Shown here: positions 46,118 through 55,883 of the stretch, piece after piece
Layout of the letters: every line of letters starts with the position of its first letter
Numbering within the stretch: position 1 is the first letter of the stretch
Origin: Protea cynaroides
Lineage: Eukaryota; Streptophyta; Magnoliopsida; Proteales; Proteaceae
NCBI GenBank assembly: GCA_028583415.1
Contig: CM053270.1
Location: 58,374,529 to 58,438,528 of the forward strand
Length of the DNA stretch: 64,000 bases
Direction of reading: 5' to 3'
The notes under the pieces: model-generated
Told to the model about the DNA's origin: nothing
What the model saw: only the letters and a program-made list of their open reading frames with translations
The model's database searches: none
Translations under genes and position numbers: made by a program

Positions 46118-47090
46118 TGATGGCAGTCAGTAGTAGTAATAGCTCCGGAGCAAGAGAAGTAAGTTTTTTTAACTCCAATTTTTTAGCTCCCAGAGACATT
46201 TTTGAAGCGGTTCACTCCATGGGAGTCAAAACTTGAACCGTGTTTATCAATCGTCATTCTACTCCGAATTAACTCCGGAGCTAAGAAGTAAGGAGCTGGA
46301 GTATTATCAAACGGGGCCTAAGTAGTGGGGTTTCAGGTTCAGGAAAAAATTAAAATATTTGGAAGGAAAAATTTGATATACACTCGAACAAGGATTGCTA
46401 ACATCACCTCCAACCACAAGATTGCAAAAACATCAACCGCACCCACTTAACTAACGGAAATCACTAAAATTGTTGATATACAATTTTACTCCTCATATTA
46501 TAAATTGAAAAATTTTAAAATTAAATAGAATATCTAGTTTGACCTTGTAATGAAACTTACATTTACTTTTTCTCTCTTTCCTTTTCTCTTCTCACCCAGA
46601 TGATTGATGCTTATTGTTGCAGACAGGGTTTTGTTAAGGTTTTTGTATGGATTCTGATCAATTTTGAGGATCAGATAGAACAATGACTAGTTACAATAGT
46701 ATTTGAGAAATAGAGATCAAAAGCTGAACTTTACCTAAAAAATATATATATATATTCCGATCAAAAGCTTTAGACAAAGGAACGAAAGAAAATGAAATAA
46801 ATATCGAAGATAACATAATGAATCTCAAAGATAACACACCAGTTACCCTAGTCTCACGGACAAGATGGTGTTGGGTTCCTCCTCACCCCAATTGGGTGGA
46901 GGGATCCACCACCAATACCTTTCTCTAAAGGAAAGGTTTTCCTCTCCAGGCAGGTTTCCAAACCGCCTTACTATCTCACCTTTTACATCGTACCTCTTTT
47001 ATCTCTGCTTCTATTTAAACCCTTTTCCTTACCCAAAAAAAAAAAAAAAAATTTGTAGAAGGGCAACTATATATATATATTGTTACGGTT
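46118..47090. other. No gene recognised
   Basis: The stretch at 46135-46320 ends with aaacggggcc, a terminus typical of hAT-like or MITE elements, but no partner end was found. A poly-A run lies at about 47034-47052 beside the solo LTR, with a preceding 'cctcaccccaattgggtggag' stretch. Nothing coding was identified. Confidence 0.4.
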
Positions 47091-47770
47091 GGAAATCGTC
47101 CGTCGATCTGCGCTCTGAATGACCTGTAATCATAGAGATGAGACAAAGGAGTTGGGCGCCTAAGCCCCGGGTACACTCCGATACCTAAGTTAGATTCCTA
47201 AGGTAAACAGTCAAGAGATAGCAGAAAACTATCTCCAGTTTAAAGAGTGGGATGATGAGAGAGTTTGAACGTGTGAGAGGGATGAATAATAATAGCTTGT
47301 AACTTAGGGTTTACCTTGAGGGATGACCTCTATTTATAGGTTGTGAAGAAGCATGGAGGCACCAGGACTCAGGGGAGTAGACTGCCAATAGGATTGTCAC
47401 GTGTCGCTCTGTGGGACACTCATGTGGTAGACTCCGAGTAGGAGTCAGAGACCTTAGCCAAGGAAGCTAGGTCGGTCAGCTCTGGGACTGACACGTGTCA
47501 ACGTGTGAGTAATGGCCTACCGGAATGGTCGGTGTCGTATCAGACCGAGAGAAGGACTCATCGGAGGTAGCATAATCACAATGGGACTCTGGCTTCCGAC
47601 TGAGAACCGTCGCCGAGTAGGACTATAACTCCGAGCGCTACCCGAGAGGCCGTACACATGACAAGCTGAATACATGACGCCGAGTGCGAGACACTCCGAG
47701 CAACCAAGCTCCGAAGGCGTAGCTTAACACGTGTAAGATTTTAAATGGAGGGGATTTTTCCCTCCTAACA
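47091..47770. mobile_element. Solo LTR of the Tat family (680 bp)
   Basis: Begins TGTTACGGTTGG and ends ACCTAACA-like cctcctaaca, with clear similarity to 17530-18281 but about 70 bp shorter because of internal gaps. Flanked by TATAT on both sides, which lies inside a TA repeat, so the duplication is suggestive only. No internal element remains. Confidence 0.82.
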
Positions 47771-47974
47771 TATATATATGTGAGATTTCTTAAGTCTCAA
47801 GAAATCCCGAGTACTAGTGCCGGAAGAACAAAAGAAATTCTTTCTTCAGTTTTCTCTTTCTTTTTTTTCCATCCCTAGTGGTGTTTGGAAAAGAGATAGA
47901 GAGAGAAAGCAAGAAGCTCTTATTAGTTGTACGTGGAGTGTGATAGCATTCTCCCTTTGAATTTCGAAACCATA

Positions 47975-49452
47975 AATAGGAATTAGCTAATCTGTTTGAA
48001 GATAAAGATGACAAATAAGACGATGTTTGGGTTAGCTAGATCCATTCAAATCTGGTACTAAATCAAGGTCAGACCAAGTCGGTCCATTTTTTCAGCCGGG
48101 CTAAGTTGGGATTGGGTTAGTGGTTGATGTAAAGGGTTATATCAGATATGGTTCAGTTCAAGATAATCAGTTTGGTTTCAATTTGATTCGGTGCATGTGG
48201 TAGGTGGGAATCAGAATCGGACCATTATTCGGTTCCAAAACACGAAAATTGAAATCAATTTATAATCGGTTACAATTGGATGGTTTTTGAACCGTTCCAG
48301 TTAAACGGTCTTTATCGGATTTGGTAAATCAGTTCAATTTAACAGCTCTTGGTTAGACTCACCAGTTCTAAGGCCTGGACCCAATTGGGAATGACTTATC
48401 TTAAACCTACTAAAACCACATTAAACATCTAGGACAAAATTAAATCATCTCATAGAATAAATGCATCAACCTCTCAAAGCAATCAAAAGCTTCAAGCATA
48501 ATTTCATTATCGATTCATATTTAGTTTGCATATATTCTGTTTTACTGATTTGAAACTATCGGTTTAATGGTTCAAAATTTAATCTAACCATTTAATATTC
48601 AGTTTCACTTAGGCACCGTTTGTTTTGACGTAAAATCTTACCGTAAAATGTTTCGTGTAATATTTTTTAAGTTCAAATAAATTTCAATTTTTATTTTGAG
48701 TCAGTAAAAAAAAATATAAAGTTTATTTTTTCCTCCTCTTTAGAGATCATTGTATTTTACCTCTTAAAAATAAACATTGAAAAACAAAATTACATATAAA
48801 ATGCTACAAATATTTTACATCAAAACAAACAAAACCTTATTAATTGTTTTAACGAATCCGGTTTAAATGGTTCGATTTGGCTTTGACATCCTTTACCTAT
48901 AAACACGGGATACTTTTCCCACTGTTCAAAAACATCCACAGTACCTACACACAGCTACACTCATCCTTTCCAAATCACTAGCTATTAAAAGGTGCAATTC
49001 AAAAATAAATTAAAAATGCCTCTGTGAGGTTGGGTGATAAAGTTTCTGCAGGTTGTCAATGGCCTCCAAGTTTAAAAATTTGAGATCAGCTAAAAGCCTA
49101 AAAAATTTGAGACGGATACTGATAAGGATATCATGAGCTAAAACCACGATCGGGAAGAAGATGCAGAGATTTCCAATTTTAAAAACTAAAGCTCTTAACA
49201 TTAAATGTGTAATTAAAAAAGGAGAGTAAATGATAAACCTAATTATATATATAGATTGTTCATCACCTGGTTGCTATCCAAACCTTCAAACAACACTAAC
49301 ACTACTTAGAAATTCAAACAACAATAGTAAAGCTTCTCCCACTACCCAAAAGACAAAATATATACTATCATACCATAGTACCAAACCAGACAAGATCATG
49401 CATCACCTATAACCATATATAGTAGATCACCTTGGAAGAGAAAGATCAGAAT
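47975..49452. repeat. 3' flank of the complete DRP4-like gene, paralogous to 13981-14130 and 16288-17529
   Basis: No gene. Collinear with copy A but lacks the ~2.15-kb block (14131-16286) that holds the Pack-MULE-like element: here ...ggtccattttt is followed at once by tcagcc. It also provides the uninterrupted site (actat, 49364-49368) for the Tat insertion. The MITE occupies 48612-48836. Confidence 0.88.
48612..48836. mobile_element. Tourist/PIF-Harbinger-like MITE, paralogous copy
   Basis: Same element and position as 16796-17004, between TTA duplications. Confidence 0.72.
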
Positions 49453-51519
49453 TCATAAACCCAAATTAACATAGCCATTGGGAGTATCAATCCTATCCAT
49501 GATCTTCCCCACAACCTCCTTGGATTCCCTGAGTTTCTTAATACTCTGATTGAGCCGCTCACGTTTGGAAGCAACTGAAGGAGATTCCTCTAACAACCGT
49601 TCAATCCCACCACCATTGGGTCCCATCAACTCAATCACTATCTCCTTCTCCATCTCTCCATTAACCAGTTTCTGCACACTGAACACCAGATAAAGAGCCA
49701 AGCTATCTACCAATCTCTGCAACACAGTTTCCCAATAAGCAGTGATTCTCATTCTCATGTCGAATGCCTTCTCCAACATGGCTGTATTGTACTCCCTTAG
49801 ATGCCCAACTTCAACTTCTCCCACGCCTTCTATCTCCAACTTATCATTGTACCTCAAGTTCTGCTTGAAGCTTGGTTGTTGTGCCATGAGTTTGCTCCAT
49901 CTTGACATGTATTCTGGGTTACATGTATAATCTGTAAGCTTCTCCATCTCCACCATCTCCATCACTCGATCAACAGAATGGTCCTTCATCTTTGATATAA
50001 GATTCTGAGCCGCCCGTTTCGTACAAGATTGAAGCTGTAGGTAGCCATCAGAGTTGAACATCAAAACAAAAACAACCACAGCTCCGATGTAAGACCAGAG
50101 CTTCTCGACATATTCGACAGGAGTATTTGAAATTTCCTTCACTCTTCTCTGTAATATGCTGAGAAATGCAGTGCGAGGAAGAAAATTAGGAAGTTCAATC
50201 CCTTTGGCTTCCTCTAAGACCTTAATTTCCTCCATTAAGAACTTCCCCGCAGTGTCGGTGCTCCTCTGGTGGAGTTCTTTGGAATAATTATTGAGCAAAT
50301 CCGCCATTCGAGCTGTGCCATGCATCTCTTTGTCCTCTGGGTACTCATCAAATTCACCTCTGATGAGAATTTTCTTCAGAGACTCTCTTGTTGATCCAAG
50401 AATCCGCATGAAAGCAGTCATTGCATCTGCCACATTGGCTAGATGTTTGGGTAATTTGTTAAGCTCAGAAACATTGACACTGAGCTTGTCATTGACCTTC
50501 TTCACTATGCCTGGCAAGCATTTAGCCAGACTAGTTGCCTGGATCTGAACCAGCTTCTGAGCCAAAACAGGGATACCCACAATTGATTTGTTAATCCTAG
50601 AAAGCAAGTGATGAGATTCAAACAATCTTGCCTCCTCCTTTCTAGCTTGCTCATATGATTCTTCCCCAATTCGATTTCTTACACAGACATAACCAAGCCC
50701 AATGTTAACATCATCCGCAGTTACCTTTTCAAGCAGACCTTCAGGAGCTTGGTCAGCCTTGGTGACCACAGCCAAGGTCCTTTCGCCGGACTTGTCGACG
50801 CGTTGCGACATTCTGATCGATTCGCAGGTCGGGAAATCCACAGTCGCCGATAAGACATTGAGAATAATGCTCTCCTTGGGAGTTATGTACTCCATGATAA
50901 TCTCTGAAACCTGCTCGTAGATGTCTTCAGGCTGCCCACGAACAGGAACCCTAGTGATACCAGGTAAATCAACCATTGTCAAATCAGGAACCCCCCTTTT
51001 CTTCACAACCAGAGTGAGAGGAGTATTGGAGATTCCCTTAGAGTCACCAGCAATTTCAATAGTGGCATCTTCAATATCTTGGGTTACATGGACTTCATCC
51101 GTATGAACAATTTGATTGTTATACTCCAAGTGAAGCTCCGGCTCTGGGGATGAATGTTGTTGAAGCCGCATAATGAGTGGAACACGAGTGCAGATGCCGT
51201 TACCGCGAGGGAGACTGATACCAGCGAGGGACTCAAGAACACTGGATTTTCCAGATGATTGATCGCCGACGACGACGATGGTGGGAAGCTCAATACCTTC
51301 TTCCATGACCTTAAGTTCACGTAATTTGTCAACGGTGTCGAGCAGAGGTCGAATTCGATCATTGTAAGTGACGTAAAGTGGCACGGATGTGGCCTTTGTG
51401 AACTCTGCGACTTCACCATTATGGTTTCCCAAACTCAAACTCAGCATTTTGCTTTGAAGATCAGGAGCAGCAGGAGCTCTTGGTGGTAGAGAGACTGACA
51501 TAGACCACATGGAGATCAC
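49453..51519 (-). CDS. Dynamin-related protein 4-like large GTPase, complete
   Basis: An intact, intronless 688-codon frame. G1 GDQSSGKS at residues 85-92, G3 DLPG at 184-187 and G4 TKAD at 253-256; then a stalk (about 290-560) and a C-terminal effector domain (about 595-688). There is no PH or proline-rich segment, as in the plant DRP4/Mx-like group, and the length agrees with that group. The start at 51519 gives a 24-residue Ser/Pro-rich extension; Met25 (51447) aligns with the start of the left-edge copy and may be the real start. Such GTPases oligomerise and remodel membranes, or act like Mx proteins; the cellular role here is not known. A Copia element begins 205 bp upstream. The gene's other copies are partial. 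Confidence 0.93.
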   Translation of the reverse strand: MISMWSMSVSLPPRAPAAPDLQSKMLSLSLGNHNGEVAEFTKATSVPLYVTYNDRIRPLLDTVDKLRELKVMEEGIELPTIVVVGDQSSGKSSVLESLAGISLPRGNGICTRVPLIMRLQQHSSPEPELHLEYNNQIVHTDEVHVTQDIEDATIEIAGDSKGISNTPLTLVVKKRGVPDLTMVDLPGITRVPVRGQPEDIYEQVSEIIMEYITPKESIILNVLSATVDFPTCESIRMSQRVDKSGERTLAVVTKADQAPEGLLEKVTADDVNIGLGYVCVRNRIGEESYEQARKEEARLFESHHLLSRINKSIVGIPVLAQKLVQIQATSLAKCLPGIVKKVNDKLSVNVSELNKLPKHLANVADAMTAFMRILGSTRESLKKILIRGEFDEYPEDKEMHGTARMADLLNNYSKELHQRSTDTAGKFLMEEIKVLEEAKGIELPNFLPRTAFLSILQRRVKEISNTPVEYVEKLWSYIGAVVVFVLMFNSDGYLQLQSCTKRAAQNLISKMKDHSVDRVMEMVEMEKLTDYTCNPEYMSRWSKLMAQQPSFKQNLRYNDKLEIEGVGEVEVGHLREYNTAMLEKAFDMRMRITAYWETVLQRLVDSLALYLVFSVQKLVNGEMEKEIVIELMGPNGGGIERLLEESPSVASKRERLNQSIKKLRESKEVVGKIMDRIDTPNGYVNLGL

Positions 51520-51724
51520 AGAGGGAAATAGAGGTGAGAGCTTGAAGAATGGATCACAACAACAGATTATATCTGTTCCGACGGAGGAGAAGGAAGCAGC
51601 TAAGAAACCCTTGAGAGCCCTTTACTACTTTTCCCATCTTCAAAAAAGCTTTCCACGTTTCACGTAGTTATTGGGTAATGGTCAGGATCTTTCTTCTTTG
51701 GTAATTTATTCTCCATCACGGTCT

Positions 51725-52051
51725 TGTAAGCCATTAACAGAAGATTAACATACCTCCTGTCCTGATCCGACGATTATCGAATCAGCCATCACAAAAATGT
51801 TCGAAGTATTCGATGTCATTATCGTCAAGTTTTTTTATAATGTCTTTGTCAATGTGTTCAGGGACTGACTTCTGGTTTCTCAGTCTCTCTTCAGGTTTTA
51901 CAAATGGATAGATTAACGTAAATCATATCTTGAAACCAGAGTCCCTCTCTTATATGCCTCCTTATAACTGTCTCCCATCAAGACAGTTACAGGTGATGGC
52001 GGATCCCACTTTACACACGTGTTAGACTGACATAGCAATAGGGCCACATCA
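51725..52051 (-). repeat. 3' LTR of the Copia element (327 bp)
   Basis: Aligns with 55557-55883 over its whole length with scattered substitutions, no large gaps. Confidence 0.9.
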
Positions 52052-52471
52052 ATCCAAAATTCTCCCACTTGGTCCATATTGCCACAAGTCAAGTGAGTGT
52101 AATGTATTGCTTTTGTTGTATGGCTGTACATGAACTTAAGTTCTTTAAACATTCAAGATGAAAATTTCAATTCATGAATCATGGCGGTACATATCCAGTA
52201 TGTCGGTCACTTCCGTCCATGTAATTACAATGAATTGTCATTTTCACGATGAATCCTAATGTGGGTAATCCCAAAACTTCAGTGAATTAATCCCACGATC
52301 AATTTAGAATCAACCCCAAAGTCAATTCGAGGGTACAATTCTTAATGCCCTTTGGACTCAATGGGCTTCTGTCATTTTTAAGAAATTAATAGCGCTTACA
52401 TTATAAATAACAGAAAAACAATTAGGATCGGAAAACATCAACTCTTAAGGTTGCAACATTTCAAATAAATA

Positions 52472-52846
52472 TCAGATACTGTAACGACGTAAGCCCATAC
52501 ATCCCACATGTTTTACAAAGACATTAGGTGGGAGCCCTTTAGTAAAAGGGTCAACTATCATCTCTGAAGTACCAATATGTTCTATAGAAACACGATGATC
52601 CTGAACATCCTCTTTGACAACAAAATACTTAATCTCAATGTGTCTACATCGACTTACAGAGCATGTGTTGTTAGAGAACTTAACTGTCGATGTGTTGTCA
52701 CAGTAAATCCGTATTGGTCTTTCAATAGACGGAATAACTTGGAGGTCTGTAATAAAATGACGTAACAACGACGCGTGAGAGACTGCCTCATAGCATTCCA
52801 CTACTTCTGCCTCCATCGTAGAAGATGCAGTCTTTGGTTGTTTCAC
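52472..52846 (-). pseudogene. Copia RNase H, end of pol
   Basis: Reads TASSTMEAEVVECYEAVSHA, IYCDNTSTVKFSNN, HIEIKYFVVKEDVQ and DPFTKGLPPNVFVKHV, the standard Copia RNase H sequence. It is open for 124 codons; the upstream connection to RT (52970 upward) passes through stops. Confidence 0.9.
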
Positions 52847-52969
52847 ACTTTTTCAGGATACTGCTCCTCCAGCTAACATAAAGATGTATCCTGAAGTGGA
52901 TTTCCTTATATCATCACATCCAACATAGTCCGAATCTGAATATCCGACTAAGTCTAAATTTTCAACATG

Positions 52970-53459
52970 TCAATATGTCAACATATAATCTTTGGTACCC
53001 TGGAGGTATCTGAATACCTTCTTTGCCGCGGTCCAATGCAACACACCAGGATCTTGCTGAAATCTTCCTAAAACTCCCACTGCGAAAGCGATGTTTGGCC
53101 TTGTGCAAACTTGTGCGTACATCAAACTGCCAACTGCTGACGCATATGGGTTACTATGCATTTGTTGTTGTTCTAGAACTATCTTAGGACATTGATCCAA
53201 GCTTAGTCTGTCACCTTTGATCACTGGTGCTACACTAGGTTTACAGTTCTTTATGCGAAAACGTTCCAATATTTTCTCGATATATCATTTCTAGGACAAT
53301 CCTAAGATCTTATTAGATCGGTCTCGTGAATTTCTATGCCTAAAACATAAAAGTTTCACCGATATCCTTCATATCGAAATTAGACGCCAAGAACTGTTTT
53401 GTCTGGTGCAATAGACTATGATCACTAGAAGCCAAGAGTATGTCATCCACATACATCAT
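52970..53459 (-). pseudogene. Copia reverse transcriptase segment
   Basis: The frame 52970-53269 reads VGSLMYAQVCTRPNIAFAVG and HWTAAKKVFRYLQGTKDYML (RT/RNase H connection). The part nearer 53459 carries the catalytic MYVDDILLAS box in pieces with frame changes. It faces the inverted copy at 53457-53757 across a short spacer. Confidence 0.85.
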
Positions 53460-53757
53460 ACTCTTGGCTTCTAGTGATCATAGTCTATTGCACCAGAAAA
53501 AACAGTTCTTGGCGTCTAATTTCGATATGAAGGATATGGGTGAAACCTTTTATGTTTTAGGCATAGAAATTCACCAGGACCGATCTAATAAGATCTTAGG
53601 ATTGCCCCAGAAAAGATATATCGAGAAAATATTGGAACCCTTCCTCATGAAGAACTGTAAACCTAGTGTAGCAGCACCAGTGATCAAAGGTGACAGACTA
53701 AGCTTAGATCAATATCCTAAGACACTTCTAGAACAACAACAAATGCATAGTAATCTC
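53153..53757. repeat. Inverted duplication of a Copia RT segment (about 290-bp arms, 14-nt spacer)
   Basis: The left arm 53153-53442 and right arm 53457-53757 are reverse complements with a few small differences; both contain the 'ttggcttctagtgatcat' phrase next to the centre. The right arm is a plus-strand RT frame (53440-53784), SSDHSLLHQKKQFLASNFDMK and so on. Confidence 0.9.
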
Positions 53758-53759
53758 TT

Positions 53760-53926
53760 TGATCTGGTGTGCTTTCATCAGTGAGATCTTTAGGTTTTTC
53801 CTCATTGATAGTCAAATCAAGGTTCATACAGCTTAGGGTTAGTTCGAGCAACTCGAGCCATTCAGCATAGTTTTCCCCATTCAATATAGGGAGCCTCATT
53901 TGATTGTCCAGTACAACTGCAATCAA
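53760..53926 (-). pseudogene. Copia Gag N-terminal fragment
   Basis: Reads LPILNGENYAEWLELLELTL and MNLDLTINEEKPKDLTDEST, the start of plant Copia Gag (UBN2/DUF4219-type region, from memory). It is cut at the inverted-repeat arm. About 1.6 kb of leader-like DNA separates it from the 5' LTR, longer than usual. Confidence 0.82.
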
Positions 53927-55076
53927 AACAATAACTTAATAAGTGACATGCTCACTAACTCAATAATGAAAAAGCCAATGCTTAATCATAAACAAAATGT
54001 GACTTGCTACAACTTACCTTTGGACAAAAGTTGTAACTTATCACAAGTTGTTACTTAGATGTTGATATCAAGTCATAATGATAACGTCAGCAGCAAACCA
54101 AAACTCCTCACAGTCTACCTTTGGGCAAAAACTGTGATTTGCGAGGTCTACTTCTTAATTAATAAGACTGAAACACATTACATCAAGTCAAAAGGAATCT
54201 CGTACCTTTGGGCCATAAGAATTCCTTCTGTTTGAATGCTTTGCATTCCATCTTATTCCAACTCATACATGAAGATTGACTACTTCCCTTTGAGGACAAG
54301 TGCCAAAATCCATGCACAAGTTGCATTACAAATGATGCCAAAGAAATTTATTCAATAAACTACCTCTTATACTGAGCATAATAAACTTCTCAAAATTGTG
54401 GCAACAATTTAGTCCCTCAGTGGCAAGTTTTGCAAATAAATTTGCATTACATACCCATATCCTTAGTGTGTCACATGAAACTTTAGTGTGATACATGGGT
54501 TTTATAGTTTTATAACATTGAAATGCAATAATAGATAATAATATAATCAAAACAACAATTAGAATTAACCAAATAGCGTTTAATACATTCTGTTATAGAT
54601 ACAGTGACGTTCTATCTATAAATGTCACTAACAAAAATTAGATCTTTAGCGACGTTCAGAACATACTGTCACAACAGAAACAGTCACTATTCAAGACCTT
54701 TTGCGACGTTTAGAGAAGACTGTCACAATATATACAGTCACTGTTCATGACCTTTAACGTCGTCCTGAACAGATTATCACAAAAATTTCAGTCACTTGAA
54801 AAGTGACATCCGATCTGTAACTAAGCAATGGTGATAGATAATAAAAAACAGTATTAAAATGCTAAATAACACCATAAACAGAATATTAAACTTTGCAAAA
54901 CGGGTTTGGGTCAAGCCGGGGCGAACCAAAAGAAACCAAGTCCAACCGGTTCAACACAGACCGGTTCAAGAGGGTTCCGGGTAAAAAATGACACGGGTTA
55001 GAGTTTATAATTTTTTTTTTAATTCTTTAAAAAAGGTCTAAAAGAACCAAAAAGCCCACAAGTATATATTCTATTT

Positions 55077-55500
55077 TCAAAAGATTACCATCCTTCTAAC
55101 CGAATGCATTTCTAAAAGATACGGCGGTCCCAACGGCTCTGAATCGTGCCGAATCTTTCGGCACTCCCCTTGGAAAAACGGAGAGCACCACGGCACCGCC
55201 GCAACCAACCAAACCGGTGATCCCAGCGCAAGCCATCTGCAGCAACTGCTGCTGGCAGCGCATCGCAAGGTTGCGGCAGGCTACCCCTTGCGGGCTGGCT
55301 TGCTATGGCTAGCGCTGTTAGCGGCAGTGCTGCTGGCCTGCCGCTGCAGGTGGTACAGTGACTGCGGGCCTGCGGGCTTGTGGGCCGGCAGCCATACGGG
55401 TGCACACCTGCAGGCAGCTCTCACATGATTGCCCGAAAGCATTCTAGAATTTTTTATTTTTTTTTTTAAAATACACCGACATCTTGATCTGAAGAACAAT
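55077..55500. other. GC-rich leader segment of the Copia element
   Basis: Between gag and the 5' LTR, with GCAGC/GCTGC-rich phrases (55240-55420) unlike the AT-rich flanks. Open frames on the minus strand are short and match no family. Its origin is unknown. Confidence 0.4.
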
Positions 55501-55556
55501 GAAAAAAAAAAAAAAAACTGACCGGCGAAGCATGCGATCCTCGCTCTGATACCATA

Positions 55557-55883
55557 TGTAAGCCATTAACAGGAGATTAAAATACCTCCTGGTCCTGATC
55601 CGACGAATATCGAATCAGCCACTGCAGAAGTATTCGAAGTATTCGATGTCATTGCCATCGAGTTTCTTGTAATGCCTTCGTCAATGTATTCAGAGACTGA
55701 TTTCTGGTTTCTCAGTCTCTCTTCAGGTTTTACGAATGGATGGATTAACATAAATCATATCTTAAAACCAGAGTCCCTCTCTTATATGTCTCCTTGTAAC
55801 TGTCTCCCATCAAGACAGTTACAGATGATGACCGATCCCATTTTGCACACGTGTCAGACTGACATGGTAATAGGGCCACATCA
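55557..55883 (-). repeat. 5' LTR of the Copia element (327 bp)
   Basis: Paired with 51725-52051; the primer site TGGTATCAGAGC lies 2 nt away at 55543-55554 (minus). Confidence 0.9.

Larger units (their letters stand above)
51725..55883 (-). mobile_element. Ty1/copia retrotransposon with rearranged interior
   Basis: LTRs of 327 bp at 55557-55883 (5') and 51725-52051 (3'), each reading TGATGTGGCCC...GGCTTACA on the minus strand. The primer site TGGTATCAGAGC is at 55543-55554 and a purine tract borders the 3' LTR (about 52052-52075). Coding remnants are an N-terminal Gag piece, RT pieces and RNase H. Middle parts (most of gag, protease, integrase) are missing or unrecognisable. No matching 5-bp duplication was found at the two edges (ggtct and gtcca). 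It sits directly upstream of the complete DRP4-like gene. Confidence 0.9.

Noticed and set aside
45503..46199. Pro/Thr/His- and Gly/Val-rich ORFs
   Set aside because: Low-complexity translations of the (GGT)n block on either strand.
55077..55499. Possible host gene in the GC-rich Copia leader
   Set aside because: Short frames only, no recognisable domain, located inside the element.
51725..55883. Target-site duplication for the Copia element
   Set aside because: Edges read ggtct and gtcca, which do not match, so none is claimed.
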